Below, one piece after another: positions 11,403 through 21,525 of a stretch of 64,000 nt of DNA; position 1 is the first letter of the stretch; every line of letters begins with the position of its first letter. The DNA comes from Sulfurovum sp. (lineage in GTDB: Bacteria; Campylobacterota; Campylobacteria; Campylobacterales; Sulfurovaceae). A program made the translations under genes and the position numbers. Under the pieces are notes generated by a model. The model had not been told where the DNA came from. It worked only from the letters and a program-made list of their open reading frames with translations, and made no database searches. The stretch is taken from positions 1-64,000 of the forward strand of contig JALXCZ010000001.1 in assembly GCA_026990595.1 (NCBI GenBank). The letters are read 5' to 3'.

Positions 11403-11663
11403 ATGTCAACACTGAATCAAGAGATAGAAAAACATATCAAAAAACTGGTACATCCACTCAAAGATGAGCATGAACTTAGAGAGGTACTTAAAACAAAACT
11501 TACAAAAAAAGAGTTAAAACTTCTCAAGGCCTGGGCAGAAATGATACCTACCAATGAGATACAGACAACACTTTCTCTGGATGAAGAGCGTTATGGAAAA
11601 CTTTCTGCCAAACTGATCAAAAAACTGAATCAGGAGAAGATCAAACAGGTACTCTGTATTTAG
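11403..11663 (+). CDS. Hypothetical protein
   Basis: Intact ORF with upstream RBS (agaggaac). Confidence 0.7.
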   Translation: MSTLNQEIEKHIKKLVHPLKDEHELREVLKTKLTKKELKLLKAWAEMIPTNEIQTTLSLDEERYGKLSAKLIKKLNQEKIKQVLCI

Positions 11664-11680
11664 TCTTCTAAAAAGACAGA

Positions 11681-12631
11681 TCATAGTTTTTCAAGGATCC
11701 TATTCCTGCCAAGCAGATACACATCAAAATCATTGGCAATGAACAGTCGCCCCGTATAATACTGTTTGAGCTCCTCATATATCATCTCTACATTAAAACG
11801 GCTATGCTTGTTATATCGGGGAGCTATATGCGTAGCAATTAGGTTTCTGACATGTTTTTTCTCTATTGTCTGGGCAAGTTTTTTTGCAGTCGTATGCAAT
11901 ACTTTTACCGGAAGATTGTCATATACTTCTTGTGTATAGGTACATTCATGCACCAGGAGATCGAGATATTCTAGGTATTTTCCAAGAACAGCCGGTTTAC
12001 TGTTGTCTCCGGCAATGATAATAGATCTTCCCAATATAGGTTCAAGCATAAACTCTTTGGGATCAAGCTGCTTTCCCTGAAACATAATGCCCCTTCCCTT
12101 TTTCAATTCAGCGTAAAGGGGTGACGGTTTCAGTCCTATGGCTCTTAGTTTCTCTTCATTGAGTTTGTTGCTTATGTCATTCTCCTTCATATAAAAAGCA
12201 AAACTTTCTACGGAGTGTACTAGAGGTAGTACTTTTAATGAAAATTTATCAAATGTCAAAGTTTCCTCTACTTCATATTCAATGACTTCAAGTACATATC
12301 CCAGATGTTCGAACGAAATATCAAGCACACACTCAATAAATTTTTTGATCCCTTTTGGACCGTAAATACGCAAAGGTCTGAATGCTTTATCCAGCATCTT
12401 GGTGGACAGTAGCCCCGGCAATCCGTAATAGTGGTCACCATGAAGATGGGTGATGAAAATGGAATCAAGTTTGCCAATGGAGAGTCTGCTCCGCATGATT
12501 TGATGCTGTGTCGCTTCCCCACAGTCAAAAAGATACCACTTGCTATCCTGCTCAAATTCCATTCCGAGTGCAGAGACATTTCTCTCTTTTGTAGGTTTTC
12601 CTGCACTTGTTCCCAAAAATATTAGTTTCAA
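11681..12631 (-). CDS. rnz: Ribonuclease Z
   Basis: FLGTSAGKPTKERNVSA, FITHLHGDHYYGLPGLLST, VHECTYT, ATHIAPRY motifs. Confidence 0.96.
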   Translation of the reverse strand: MKLIFLGTSAGKPTKERNVSALGMEFEQDSKWYLFDCGEATQHQIMRSRLSIGKLDSIFITHLHGDHYYGLPGLLSTKMLDKAFRPLRIYGPKGIKKFIECVLDISFEHLGYVLEVIEYEVEETLTFDKFSLKVLPLVHSVESFAFYMKENDISNKLNEEKLRAIGLKPSPLYAELKKGRGIMFQGKQLDPKEFMLEPILGRSIIIAGDNSKPAVLGKYLEYLDLLVHECTYTQEVYDNLPVKVLHTTAKKLAQTIEKKHVRNLIATHIAPRYNKHSRFNVEMIYEELKQYYTGRLFIANDFDVYLLGRNRILEKL

Positions 12632-13620
12632 ACTTTTTGTACTTTATACTTTTCTAGAGCATTGAACTCTTTGCCAAATTTTAAGAGTTCACTGTTTATC
12701 TGATATTTCTTAAAAGCAACATTTTCTATTTTTTGACGACTGAAGCCCCCAGCGTTATAGCAGACTACAGAACTTTTCTCTCCCTCAAGTAATCCGTCTA
12801 TGGCATGTGTCACGAACTTAAATGCCATGAGACGATCATACACTGTCGGGTTTCCTCCTCTCTGGATATGCCCAAGTACCGTGACACGTGATTCAATACC
12901 TACTTCATCTTCAAACCACTTTGCTGTCTGTTCTGAGTCTTGTAAAGATTCGGAAACAATAGCAATGAAATATGCCCTACCTTCTTCCTTTTGTTTTTTA
13001 AAATGCTTTTTATACCTGTTAAGATCATAAGGGATCTCCGGTATAAGGCACATCTCAGCACCGCATGTCAGTGCCGAGACCAGTGCTAGATACCCACACT
13101 CCCTCCCCATAGTCTCAATCACAAAAGCCCGACCAAATGAAGACGCTGTATCCCGTATAGCATCTATGGCAGTTCTAATAATATTCAGTGCCGTATCGAC
13201 TCCAAGACAATACTCCGTTCCTGCAATATCATTGTCTATGGTAGAAGGTATGCCGCTAAATCCTATATCTTCACTCTCATCACTGAGTTTCTGCATCCCT
13301 TTAAATGAACCGTCACCACCCAGTACGATCAGATACTCTATGCCGTGTGATCTTAGATTATTCAGTGCCAGTTCACGGTATTTCTGCTCTAAAAAACGTT
13401 TTGACCGTGCTGTGTATATCTTTGTACCACCACGTGAAATAATACCTGCAACATCACTGTAGCTAGCTCTATATATCTTATTGTCTATCAATCCTTCAAA
13501 GCCATGCTCAACAAAATAAGGGGTGAGTCCTTTATCAAAACTGTATTCAACAAAACGTTTCAATGCCGCATTCATTCCTGAAACATCACCGCCGGAACAC
13601 AAAATGGCTATATTCCTCAT
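12628..13620 (-). CDS. pfkA: 6-phosphofructokinase
   Basis: CSGGDVSGMNAALK, GGDGSFKG, PSTIDNDIAGTEYCLGVDTALN, ETMGRECGYLA, LGHIQRGGNPTVYDR motifs. Confidence 0.96.
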   Translation of the reverse strand: MRNIAILCSGGDVSGMNAALKRFVEYSFDKGLTPYFVEHGFEGLIDNKIYRASYSDVAGIISRGGTKIYTARSKRFLEQKYRELALNNLRSHGIEYLIVLGGDGSFKGMQKLSDESEDIGFSGIPSTIDNDIAGTEYCLGVDTALNIIRTAIDAIRDTASSFGRAFVIETMGRECGYLALVSALTCGAEMCLIPEIPYDLNRYKKHFKKQKEEGRAYFIAIVSESLQDSEQTAKWFEDEVGIESRVTVLGHIQRGGNPTVYDRLMAFKFVTHAIDGLLEGEKSSVVCYNAGGFSRQKIENVAFKKYQINSELLKFGKEFNALEKYKVQKV

Positions 13621-13783
13621 TCTATACCTTTCTTAATATGATTTCAATTTTCTTACTATGAATAATTATAACACTACACACGTTCAAAAACAAGTAAGGT
13701 CTGATAAAAGATATCCTATAGTAGCTTGACTTCACTAAACAAAATAGTATATGATTGATAATATAACCTTTAAAGGAGAAAAT

Positions 13784-14125
13784 ATGGGCACTTATACAGA
13801 AAAACTTGATGAGATCAAAACACTCATAGAAAAATTGCAAAAAGAATCCCCAAAACAAACAGCAGCATTTAACCAGTTTATGATGAGTGTTGAAAAACCG
13901 GGAGCACTGGGTAGCAAAGATAAAGATCTTATCAATGTGGCACTTGCCATTGCTGCTCAATGTGAATGGTGTATTGCACTACATATCAAAGGTGCACTTT
14001 CCCATGGTGCCAGCCGAGAAGAAGTGATCGATGCAGCGATGCAGGCAGTGCTGATGCATGGCGGACCGGCACTGATGTATATGATCCCTGTTGAAAAAGC
14101 ATTGGATGAATTTTCAAACACATAA
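13784..14125 (+). CDS. Carboxymuconolactone decarboxylase/AhpD-like protein
   Basis: INVALAIAAQCEWCIALHIKGALSHGASREEVIDA (CxxC...H). Start moved from 13751 to the ATG at 13784, which follows aaaggag. Confidence 0.9.
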   Translation: MGTYTEKLDEIKTLIEKLQKESPKQTAAFNQFMMSVEKPGALGSKDKDLINVALAIAAQCEWCIALHIKGALSHGASREEVIDAAMQAVLMHGGPALMYMIPVEKALDEFSNT

Positions 14126-14150
14126 TATACCGCTAAAATACGTTTTTGGC

Positions 14151-15011
14151 TTAGGCCTTTAGATATTCATCTGCCATATAGCTGCTTCGGGTATAGGGTG
14201 AGCTTTTGATATAGCGGAAGCCCATTGCCATTCCTTTGTCCCGAAAATAGTCAAAACGCTCCGGCGGCACAAATTCGACCACTTCGGTATACTCTTTGGA
14301 AGGCGCAAGATACTGACCGATACTCAGCAGTTTGCAGTCATGCTCCAGCAGATCGTGCAGCAGTGCTGTGACTTCTTCTTCTTTTTCTCCGAGACCAAGC
14401 ATAATGCCGCTTTTTGTCATAATATCCGGATTGAGCAGGGAAAGCTTTTTAAGGACACGCAAAGAGCGTTCGTATTTGGCACCTTTGCGAATGTGGTAAA
14501 GCCGGGGCACAGTTTCAAGATTGTGACCGATGAGCTCGGCACCGCTGTGTGCAATGGTCTTCAAAGCCGCCTCTTTCTCCTGCATATCTGGGATCAGCAG
14601 TTCTACCACGATCGTATCATCCATCTGTTTAATAGCCTGCACAGTTTGGGCGAAATGCGCAGCACCGCCGTCAGGCAGGTCATCCCGTGTCGGACTGGTG
14701 ATCACGACATGACGCAGCCCCATCGCTTCAACGGACTGGGCAACATGTCCGGGTTCTTCCGGGTCCGGCGGCAGCGGTATCTCTTTGGAGACACTGCAGA
14801 AAGTACACTGCCGGGTACACTGCTTCCCCAAGATCAGAAAAGTAGCCTGTTTCTTTGAAAAACATTCACCGATATTGGGGCACATCGCCTCCTGGCAAAC
14901 GGTATGCAGCCTGCCTTTTGCAATAATCGCTTCAACCTCGCGCAAACTGCTCAGGGTGATCTTCTTTCTCAGCCATTCAGGTTTGGAGAATGTTATCTTC
15001 TGCGTGGACAT
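14151..15011 (-). CDS. lipA: Lipoyl synthase
   Basis: CPNIGECFSKKQATFLILGKQCTRQCTFCSV (double CxnC radical SAM) motifs. Internal MSTQKITF chosen as start over the 15104 ORF start. Confidence 0.96.
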   Translation of the reverse strand: MSTQKITFSKPEWLRKKITLSSLREVEAIIAKGRLHTVCQEAMCPNIGECFSKKQATFLILGKQCTRQCTFCSVSKEIPLPPDPEEPGHVAQSVEAMGLRHVVITSPTRDDLPDGGAAHFAQTVQAIKQMDDTIVVELLIPDMQEKEAALKTIAHSGAELIGHNLETVPRLYHIRKGAKYERSLRVLKKLSLLNPDIMTKSGIMLGLGEKEEEVTALLHDLLEHDCKLLSIGQYLAPSKEYTEVVEFVPPERFDYFRDKGMAMGFRYIKSSPYTRSSYMADEYLKA

Positions 15012-15771
15012 TCCATGCCTCCTTCGTATATTTGTCATTAAAAAGTTTGACGGCAAGCGCATATTCGTCTTTGCGCAGTGGTTCGTCATACAATACAGTC
15101 TCATATGTTTCGCAAAAAGCCTGTTTAAGCGATTCTGTCAATGTTTCCGCATCCATACCGATACCCAGTTTTTCAAAGGTCACACTCCTTTCAAAGCCTG
15201 TTTCCTGCCTAAACAGTGTTTCAAACCGTTCTGCATCGATACTCAGCGGGACACTCCCGTGCTGCAGCAGCGCATTGCGGGTATGCCGCTGGGCATTCCC
15301 TCCGATCTTTTTGCCGTCAATGACAATATCATATGCTTCCGTTCCGGCAAGACAGACATCGGTATGCTCCAGTGTACACTTTTTCTGCTGTGCAAAATTT
15401 GCATCCAATCCTGCCTGACGGTAAAGTGTCAGAAGAAAACGGCAGAGATAGCGGTAGTTTTCTTTGACACCCTTCTCTTTCACCCATGCTCCCGGAACGA
15501 TCAGCGTATAGGAGATATCACTGCCGTGCACAAGAATACCGCCTCCGGTCATACGCCGTGCATACGGTATTTTCAACGATTTAACCTTTTCCAGATGCAG
15601 CACTTCTTCAGGACGGGAAAAACGTCCGAAACTGAGCGAAGGTACTTCCCATCCATAAAGACGCAGAATAGGAGCATCCCCTTTTTTGAAAGAACGCAGC
15701 AGTGCTTCATCTACAGCCATATTCCATTCTGCTGAACCCGGTCCATTTCCGATATAACGCCATTTTACCAT
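14977..15771 (-). CDS. lplA: Lipoate-protein ligase A family
   Basis: MAVDEALL, PILRLYGWEVPSLSFGR, ARRMTGGGILVHGSDISYT, GKKIGGNAQRHTRNALLQHGSVPL motifs. Confidence 0.93.
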   Translation of the reverse strand: MVKWRYIGNGPGSAEWNMAVDEALLRSFKKGDAPILRLYGWEVPSLSFGRFSRPEEVLHLEKVKSLKIPYARRMTGGGILVHGSDISYTLIVPGAWVKEKGVKENYRYLCRFLLTLYRQAGLDANFAQQKKCTLEHTDVCLAGTEAYDIVIDGKKIGGNAQRHTRNALLQHGSVPLSIDAERFETLFRQETGFERSVTFEKLGIGMDAETLTESLKQAFCETYETVLYDEPLRKDEYALAVKLFNDKYTKEAWNVHAEDNILQT

Positions 15772-15914
15772 TTTATATCTGCTCTTTTCTCTTTGCTTTA
15801 CGCCATATTAACCATTTTGGATTATACTGTGAAAAGATAAATGGGATGAGATGGTTTTACCAAAGTCAATAAATATTCTCAAATAGGACAATACGATAAG
15901 AAGGAGAAGTAAAA

Positions 15915-16886
15915 ATGAACAAACTGCTCGCGGAAGAGATCTATTATGACATGGTACTGGGGCGTACTTTTGAACTGGCGGCAAAAGAACACTATATGGG
16001 CGGTGATATTGCCGGTTTCCTGCATCTCGATATCGGACAGGAAGGCTTCAGTGTTGCAGCAATGAAAGCATTTGACAAAGGTGATGTCTTTACGACGTAC
16101 CGTGAACATGTCATGGCCATCGCACGGGGTATGGATCCCAAAGATGTCATGGCGGAACTTTTCGGAAAAGCTGCCGGTATAAGCCGCGGCAGAGGCGGGT
16201 CGATGCACCTCTTCGACCCTTCCCATTTCTTTTACGGCGGCGATGCTATTGTAGGCGGACAGATACCCAATGCGGTTGGCTGCGCCTATGCACGCAAATA
16301 CCAGGGCCGTGAAGACGGCGTCATGGTGGTCTTTGGCGACGGAGCCACCAATGGCGGTGCCTTTTTTGAATCGATCAACAATGCAAGTACCCAGAAACTT
16401 CCGCTGCTGTTTCTGTGTGAGAACAACGGGTATGCCATAGGCACGAAGATCACCAGAGTCGCACCGTTTGAAAAACAGGCCAAAAAGGCGGAACCCTACA
16501 TGATCACCAGAGAGGTGGACGGTATGGATGCCCTTGCGGTCTATGAATCAGTCCGAGAGGCACAGTCACTCATACAGGATGGACACGGACCGGTGTTCCT
16601 CGAAGCGATGACCTGCCGCTATGAAGGACACTCTGTTGCCGATGCCAATACCTATCGCAGCAAGGAAGAGATGCAGATATGCAAAGGAAAAGACAGCATT
16701 GACAGAATGGAACAGCTACTTCTTTCCCAATACGGTATCACACCTGATGCCATAAAGACCATACAGAAACGCGCACAGAACTGTGTGGACGAAGCGGTCG
16801 CTTTCGCTGCATCGGCAGTAGAACCGGAGCTTGCCGAACTCTATGAAGATATTTTTGCTGAAAGGAAAAACCATGCTGTATCGTGA
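15915..16886 (+). CDS. pdhA: Pyruvate dehydrogenase E1 component subunit alpha
   Basis: TYREHVMAIARGMDPK, GRGGSMH, GDGATNGGAFFESINNAS, ENNGYAIGT (TPP-binding) motifs. Confidence 0.96.
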   Translation: MNKLLAEEIYYDMVLGRTFELAAKEHYMGGDIAGFLHLDIGQEGFSVAAMKAFDKGDVFTTYREHVMAIARGMDPKDVMAELFGKAAGISRGRGGSMHLFDPSHFFYGGDAIVGGQIPNAVGCAYARKYQGREDGVMVVFGDGATNGGAFFESINNASTQKLPLLFLCENNGYAIGTKITRVAPFEKQAKKAEPYMITREVDGMDALAVYESVREAQSLIQDGHGPVFLEAMTCRYEGHSVADANTYRSKEEMQICKGKDSIDRMEQLLLSQYGITPDAIKTIQKRAQNCVDEAVAFAASAVEPELAELYEDIFAERKNHAVS

Positions 16887-17850
16887 GGCACTGAACAAAG
16901 CTATCGACAAAACCATGGAAATGGATGAAACCGTTGTGGTACTGGGTGAAGATGTGGGACTCTACGGCGGCAGTTACCGGGTCACGGAAGGACTGGTCGC
17001 CAAATACGGCGAAAGACGTCTTATTGACACCCCTATTGCCGAACTTTCCATTGTCGGAAATGCGGTAGGCATGGCTATCGGCGGTCTGCGTCCGGTTGCG
17101 GAGATCATGACAGCCAATTTCGGTCTGCTTGCCTTCGATCAGATCATCAACCATATGGCGAAATACCGTTATATGAGCGCAGGGAAGATCACCCTGCCTA
17201 TGGTAGTACGCTTTCCCCAGGGTGTCAGCCGGCAGCTTGCGGCACAGCACTCGGAAAGTTATGAACAGATGCTCAGTGCTGTACCCGGTCTGACCGTACT
17301 GGCAGCGAGTGACGTCAACTATGCCTATCATGCATTGCAGTTTGCCATTATGAGTGATGATCCTATTATTTTTATCGAGCATGAGCTACTCTACAATAAA
17401 AAAGGCGATATTGACTTTGAAACCGCTATCGATCCTCTCAAGGCACGTGTTGTCAAAGAGGGTCAGGATATGACGATCGTCAGCTATCTCAAAATGCTTG
17501 ACGATGTGATGGAAGCGGTTCCCGAAATAGAAAAGCAGCTTGGCAAAAGCTGTGAAGTGATCGACCTCTGTTCGCTCAATCCGATCGATTACGAGACGCT
17601 GGAAACTTCCCTGAAAAAGACCGGTGCCATTGTCGTGGTGGAAGAAGACCACAAAACAGGCGGTTTCGGTTCACAGATCGTAAGCTGGGCCGCGGAAGAA
17701 ATGTTCTACAGCCTCGACGCACCACCGCTGCGTCTTGCCGGAGAAGATGTACCTATTCCTTATAACCGTACACTTGAGCTTGCTTCTATTCCCACACCGG
17801 AAAAGATTGCAGAAAAGATCATGGCATGGGGGAATAAGAATGGATTATAA
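16873..17850 (+). CDS. pdhB: Pyruvate dehydrogenase E1 component subunit beta
   Basis: MLYREALNKAIDKTMEMDETVVVLGEDVGLYGG...; start at 16873 (internal M of the 16831 ORF). Confidence 0.96.
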   Translation: MLYREALNKAIDKTMEMDETVVVLGEDVGLYGGSYRVTEGLVAKYGERRLIDTPIAELSIVGNAVGMAIGGLRPVAEIMTANFGLLAFDQIINHMAKYRYMSAGKITLPMVVRFPQGVSRQLAAQHSESYEQMLSAVPGLTVLAASDVNYAYHALQFAIMSDDPIIFIEHELLYNKKGDIDFETAIDPLKARVVKEGQDMTIVSYLKMLDDVMEAVPEIEKQLGKSCEVIDLCSLNPIDYETLETSLKKTGAIVVVEEDHKTGGFGSQIVSWAAEEMFYSLDAPPLRLAGEDVPIPYNRTLELASIPTPEKIAEKIMAWGNKNGL

Positions 17851-19168
17851 AGTAGTCATGCCCCGTCTCTCCGACTCAATGGATGAGGGAGAACTTGTTG
17901 AATGGAAGATCAAACCCGGAGATACAGTTAAAAACGGTGATGTCATTGCCGAAGTCGAGAGTGACAAGGCGGTCATTGAGATACAGTCATTTAAAAGTGG
18001 TGTGGTCAAAAAAATTCTGGTCAAAGAGGGAACAACCGTATCTGTAGGAACAACAATAGCTCTGATAGATACAGATAGCACTTCAACAGGAGAAGTACCT
18101 GAGAATAAAAAACAGGGAGTACCAGCAAAAGAGCAGACAGAGAGACACACAGAGGTATCCATACCAAAGCCTCAAGTACAGAACAGCCCTCAGCTCGGGG
18201 AAACAGATAAGACTGCTTCTCCATCAGTTTCTACAGCAGATCTCAATCCTATTGATATACTGCTGGGTACCACCGATACAGAACCTTCTTCCTTTACTGG
18301 AGGAGAGTCATCTCCTCGTGCACGTGTAGAGGCGAAAAAATATGGACTCAATATCAAACAGCTTCAAAAAGAAAAAAAACTTCCACTCCCAGTACATGTA
18401 TCCGATATTAAACGTTATTATATGCAGCGTTATTTTACACCAAAAGCATTGAAACTCATAAGCCTTTATCATTTATCAATAGATATGTTTGAAGCGGGGA
18501 AAAAACATAATGAAGCTGATATAAAAGCTTACATTGAATCCCATGATATCCCATTGGAAAAGCCACTTACTATCTCCCAAAAATCCATAATCGCTATGCT
18601 TAGTGAATCTGTAAAAAAACCGGTCTATCACATGACAGATTATCTCGATACCGCATTACTGAACCAATATGCAACAAAAGAACTTACTGTCACAGTCTGG
18701 CTGCTGAAACTTATATCGGAAGCTATGATGCAGCATGATAATTTTCGTATGACATGGGGAACAAATACGATACAACTCTGGCCCAATGCCAACATTTCTC
18801 TTGCCATGGCTGATGGAGAATTACTCTATATGCTCGTCTTTAAAGAGCTAAACAAAAAAGAAGTTACACAGATCGCAGAAGAACTTAAGACCTTCAAGAC
18901 AAAGATCAAAGCACGAAAACTGACAAAAGAAGATCTTACCGGCTCAACCTTCGGCATCTCCAATTTGGGAATGACAGGCATTAGACAGTTTGATGCCATG
19001 ATCAACAGGAATGACTGTGGTATCGCTGCGATAGGAAGTGAAAGTAACGGGAACTTAGCCATAACACTGACAATCGATCATCGCATTGTCAACGGATATC
19101 AGGCGGCATTGTTTATGCAAACATTGAAAGATCTTGCTATAGATCCCAAGAGTTTTAAGGAGCAATAA
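17840..19168 (+). CDS. pdhC: Pyruvate dehydrogenase E2 (dihydrolipoamide acetyltransferase)
   Basis: Lipoyl domain (VESDKAVIEIQSFKSG), E3-binding-like domain (SPRARVEAKKYGLNIKQL), CAT domain with TIDHRIVNG; start at 17840. Confidence 0.94.
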   Translation: MDYKVVMPRLSDSMDEGELVEWKIKPGDTVKNGDVIAEVESDKAVIEIQSFKSGVVKKILVKEGTTVSVGTTIALIDTDSTSTGEVPENKKQGVPAKEQTERHTEVSIPKPQVQNSPQLGETDKTASPSVSTADLNPIDILLGTTDTEPSSFTGGESSPRARVEAKKYGLNIKQLQKEKKLPLPVHVSDIKRYYMQRYFTPKALKLISLYHLSIDMFEAGKKHNEADIKAYIESHDIPLEKPLTISQKSIIAMLSESVKKPVYHMTDYLDTALLNQYATKELTVTVWLLKLISEAMMQHDNFRMTWGTNTIQLWPNANISLAMADGELLYMLVFKELNKKEVTQIAEELKTFKTKIKARKLTKEDLTGSTFGISNLGMTGIRQFDAMINRNDCGIAAIGSESNGNLAITLTIDHRIVNGYQAALFMQTLKDLAIDPKSFKEQ

Positions 19169-20484
19169 TGTATGACCTGCTTTATATCGGTGGAGGGCTC
19201 AACTATGCCGGAGCTGTCATTGCGGCAAAAAACGGCTTTAAAGTGGCACTCATTGAAAAAGAGATGGCTCATCTTGGTGGAACCTGTCTGCATAAAGGCT
19301 GCATTCCTTCCAAGATGTTTCTGCATTATGCCAATATACTTCGAGAGAGCCAAAACGCGTATTTTAGAGGTACACTGACATTCAATATGGAAACACTTGT
19401 GAGAAAAAAAAACGAACTATGCAAAAGTGCCAACAAAGCAGTCATAGATCAATGCAGAGATATCGATCTTATTGAGGGGGAGGGAAAACTTATTGCCCCG
19501 CACAAAGTAGAAGTGAAAGGGAAAATCTATGAAGCAAAGCATATCATCATAGGTACCGGTTCTTCTGCATTCATACCTAAGGGGATAGCGTATGATGCCG
19601 AGGAGATCATTACCAGTGATGAAGTACTTGAAATGAAGCATCTTCCCAAAACGATCGCTATTTACGGTGACGGTGCCATCGGACGGGAAATGGCAAGTTT
19701 TTTTCTCTCTGCCGGTGTAAGGGTGACACTTATATCTAGGCATGAAGGCTTACTCAAAGGGGCACACCCGCTTATTGTGAACAGTATGAGAAAACAGTTG
19801 GAAACACTTGGCATGGAGCACCTTAGAAACCACCCTGTTATTAAAGCCAAGAGTACCCAGAGAGGTGTGCACATCACCTTCGAAGACGGCAGCAGCAGAT
19901 ACTTTGAAAAACTACTCGTTGCTACAGGACGCACACCCAATACCGGTGTCATCGGGACAGACGCGGTCAAAGTGGGAAAAGGCATTGTGACAGATGATGA
20001 TTTTGAAACGACACTTTCCGGGCACTATGCCATCGGAGACTGCAACGGCAAGCTGCAGCTTGCCCATGCAGCGCGTGCCGAAGCACTTTATGTCACACAG
20101 AAAATTCTGGGCAGAACACCGCACAGGCTGAATCTTTCGCATGTCGTAAAATTCATGCATACTCTTCCGATGAGCTATGCGTGGGTCGGTGAGACACGGC
20201 ACACACTTAAAAAACGCAATGCTGATTTCAAAGAGAGCGTGATGCCTCTAAACCGTTTTACCGCCTCGCTTTTTCATGATGCTGTACACGGCATGATGAT
20301 CACCTATGCCGACGGGGAAGGCTTCATTCTGGGTGCGGAAATACTTGCACCCAATGCTGAAGAGCTCATTGCTCCTGTAGCAATAGCACTTGCCGGAGAA
20401 ATGGATGCTCCACTAGCACAGCGTACCATTATGGCACATCCTACTTTCAGTGAGGCACTTGAAAGAAGCTGGTTTCAATTATAA
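19168..20484 (+). CDS. lpdA: Dihydrolipoyl dehydrogenase (E3)
   Basis: GGTCLHKGCIPSKMFLH redox motif, NAD domain IYGDGAIGREMASFF, HPTFSEALE C-terminus. Confidence 0.95.
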   Translation: MYDLLYIGGGLNYAGAVIAAKNGFKVALIEKEMAHLGGTCLHKGCIPSKMFLHYANILRESQNAYFRGTLTFNMETLVRKKNELCKSANKAVIDQCRDIDLIEGEGKLIAPHKVEVKGKIYEAKHIIIGTGSSAFIPKGIAYDAEEIITSDEVLEMKHLPKTIAIYGDGAIGREMASFFLSAGVRVTLISRHEGLLKGAHPLIVNSMRKQLETLGMEHLRNHPVIKAKSTQRGVHITFEDGSSRYFEKLLVATGRTPNTGVIGTDAVKVGKGIVTDDDFETTLSGHYAIGDCNGKLQLAHAARAEALYVTQKILGRTPHRLNLSHVVKFMHTLPMSYAWVGETRHTLKKRNADFKESVMPLNRFTASLFHDAVHGMMITYADGEGFILGAEILAPNAEELIAPVAIALAGEMDAPLAQRTIMAHPTFSEALERSWFQL

Positions 20485-20549
20485 ACTTAGAGGTATAATT
20501 ATATTATAGTTCCGGATTCAATTAATTTACTAAATATAAAGGAAAATTT

Positions 20550-21467
20550 ATGAAAAAAAAATCAGAAAAACAGTATCAATTCCCCTGGCAACAACCAAAA
20601 TCTACACTGGAAGATCCCAATGCAGAAAAACTCATAAAAGAGATCATGAAAAACCCAAGCTATCAGCTTCTTGAAGAGAATATCTCTTTTATCAATTCCA
20701 ATGAAGCACGAGGTATAAGGCTTCAGCTTGATTACCTCAGAGCGGAAGCAAAATTACGTGAAGAGCATATAGACCATACTATCGTTGTTTTTGGAAGCGC
20801 TAGGATAATTGAGCATGACACTGCATTGAAACATGTAAAAGAATTGGAAAAAGATTTAGAAAAATCAGTACAATCAGAAACACTCCTTTCTCAATTCCGT
20901 ATTGCAGAGCGTATGCTTGAAAAAAGTACTTATTACAATGAAGCAAGGGAATTTGGAAAGCTTGTAGGGTTAAGCGGAAAGGGACCAAATGACAGCCGCG
21001 TCACACTTATGACCGGAGGAGGTCCAGGTATTATGGAAGCAGCCAATCGTGGTGCTTTTGATGTAGGAGCAAAAAGTATAGGACTGAACATCGAACTCCC
21101 ACATGAGCAGTTCCCCAATCCGTACATTACACCGGATCTTTGTTTTCAGTTCCATTACTTTGCCATACGCAAACTGCATTTTCTGCAACGTGCAAAGGCA
21201 CTGGTAGTTTTCCCGGGAGGATTTGGTACATTAGATGAACTGACCGATATCCTTACTTTGATACAGACACACAAAACACCTCCTATTCCGGTCGTACTGG
21301 TATCAGGAAATTATTGGAATAAAGTCATTGATTTCAATTTTTTGGCTGACGAAGGGGTGATCGCTCCAGGCGATCTTAATATCTTTATGTTTGCAGAGAG
21401 CGCACACGAAGCATGGGGAAAAATTAGAGAATGGTACAAAGACAACGAAATACATGCACTTCTTTGA
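20550..21467 (+). CDS. LOG family (TIGR00730-type) protein
   Basis: GGGPGIMEAANRGAFD and FPGGFGTLDELTDILTLIQT motifs. Confidence 0.92.
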   Translation: MKKKSEKQYQFPWQQPKSTLEDPNAEKLIKEIMKNPSYQLLEENISFINSNEARGIRLQLDYLRAEAKLREEHIDHTIVVFGSARIIEHDTALKHVKELEKDLEKSVQSETLLSQFRIAERMLEKSTYYNEAREFGKLVGLSGKGPNDSRVTLMTGGGPGIMEAANRGAFDVGAKSIGLNIELPHEQFPNPYITPDLCFQFHYFAIRKLHFLQRAKALVVFPGGFGTLDELTDILTLIQTHKTPPIPVVLVSGNYWNKVIDFNFLADEGVIAPGDLNIFMFAESAHEAWGKIREWYKDNEIHALL

Positions 21468-21525
21468 GCTATTCTAAAGAAAAGTTATGATAGATTAGGT
21501 TAAATAAGAGTAAAAAGGTCCCATT

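Noticed and set aside
19070-19095. E2 catalytic motif DHRIVNG instead of DHRxxDG
   Set aside because: Asn at this position is known in functional E2p enzymes (for example Azotobacter vinelandii), so it is not evidence of inactivity.
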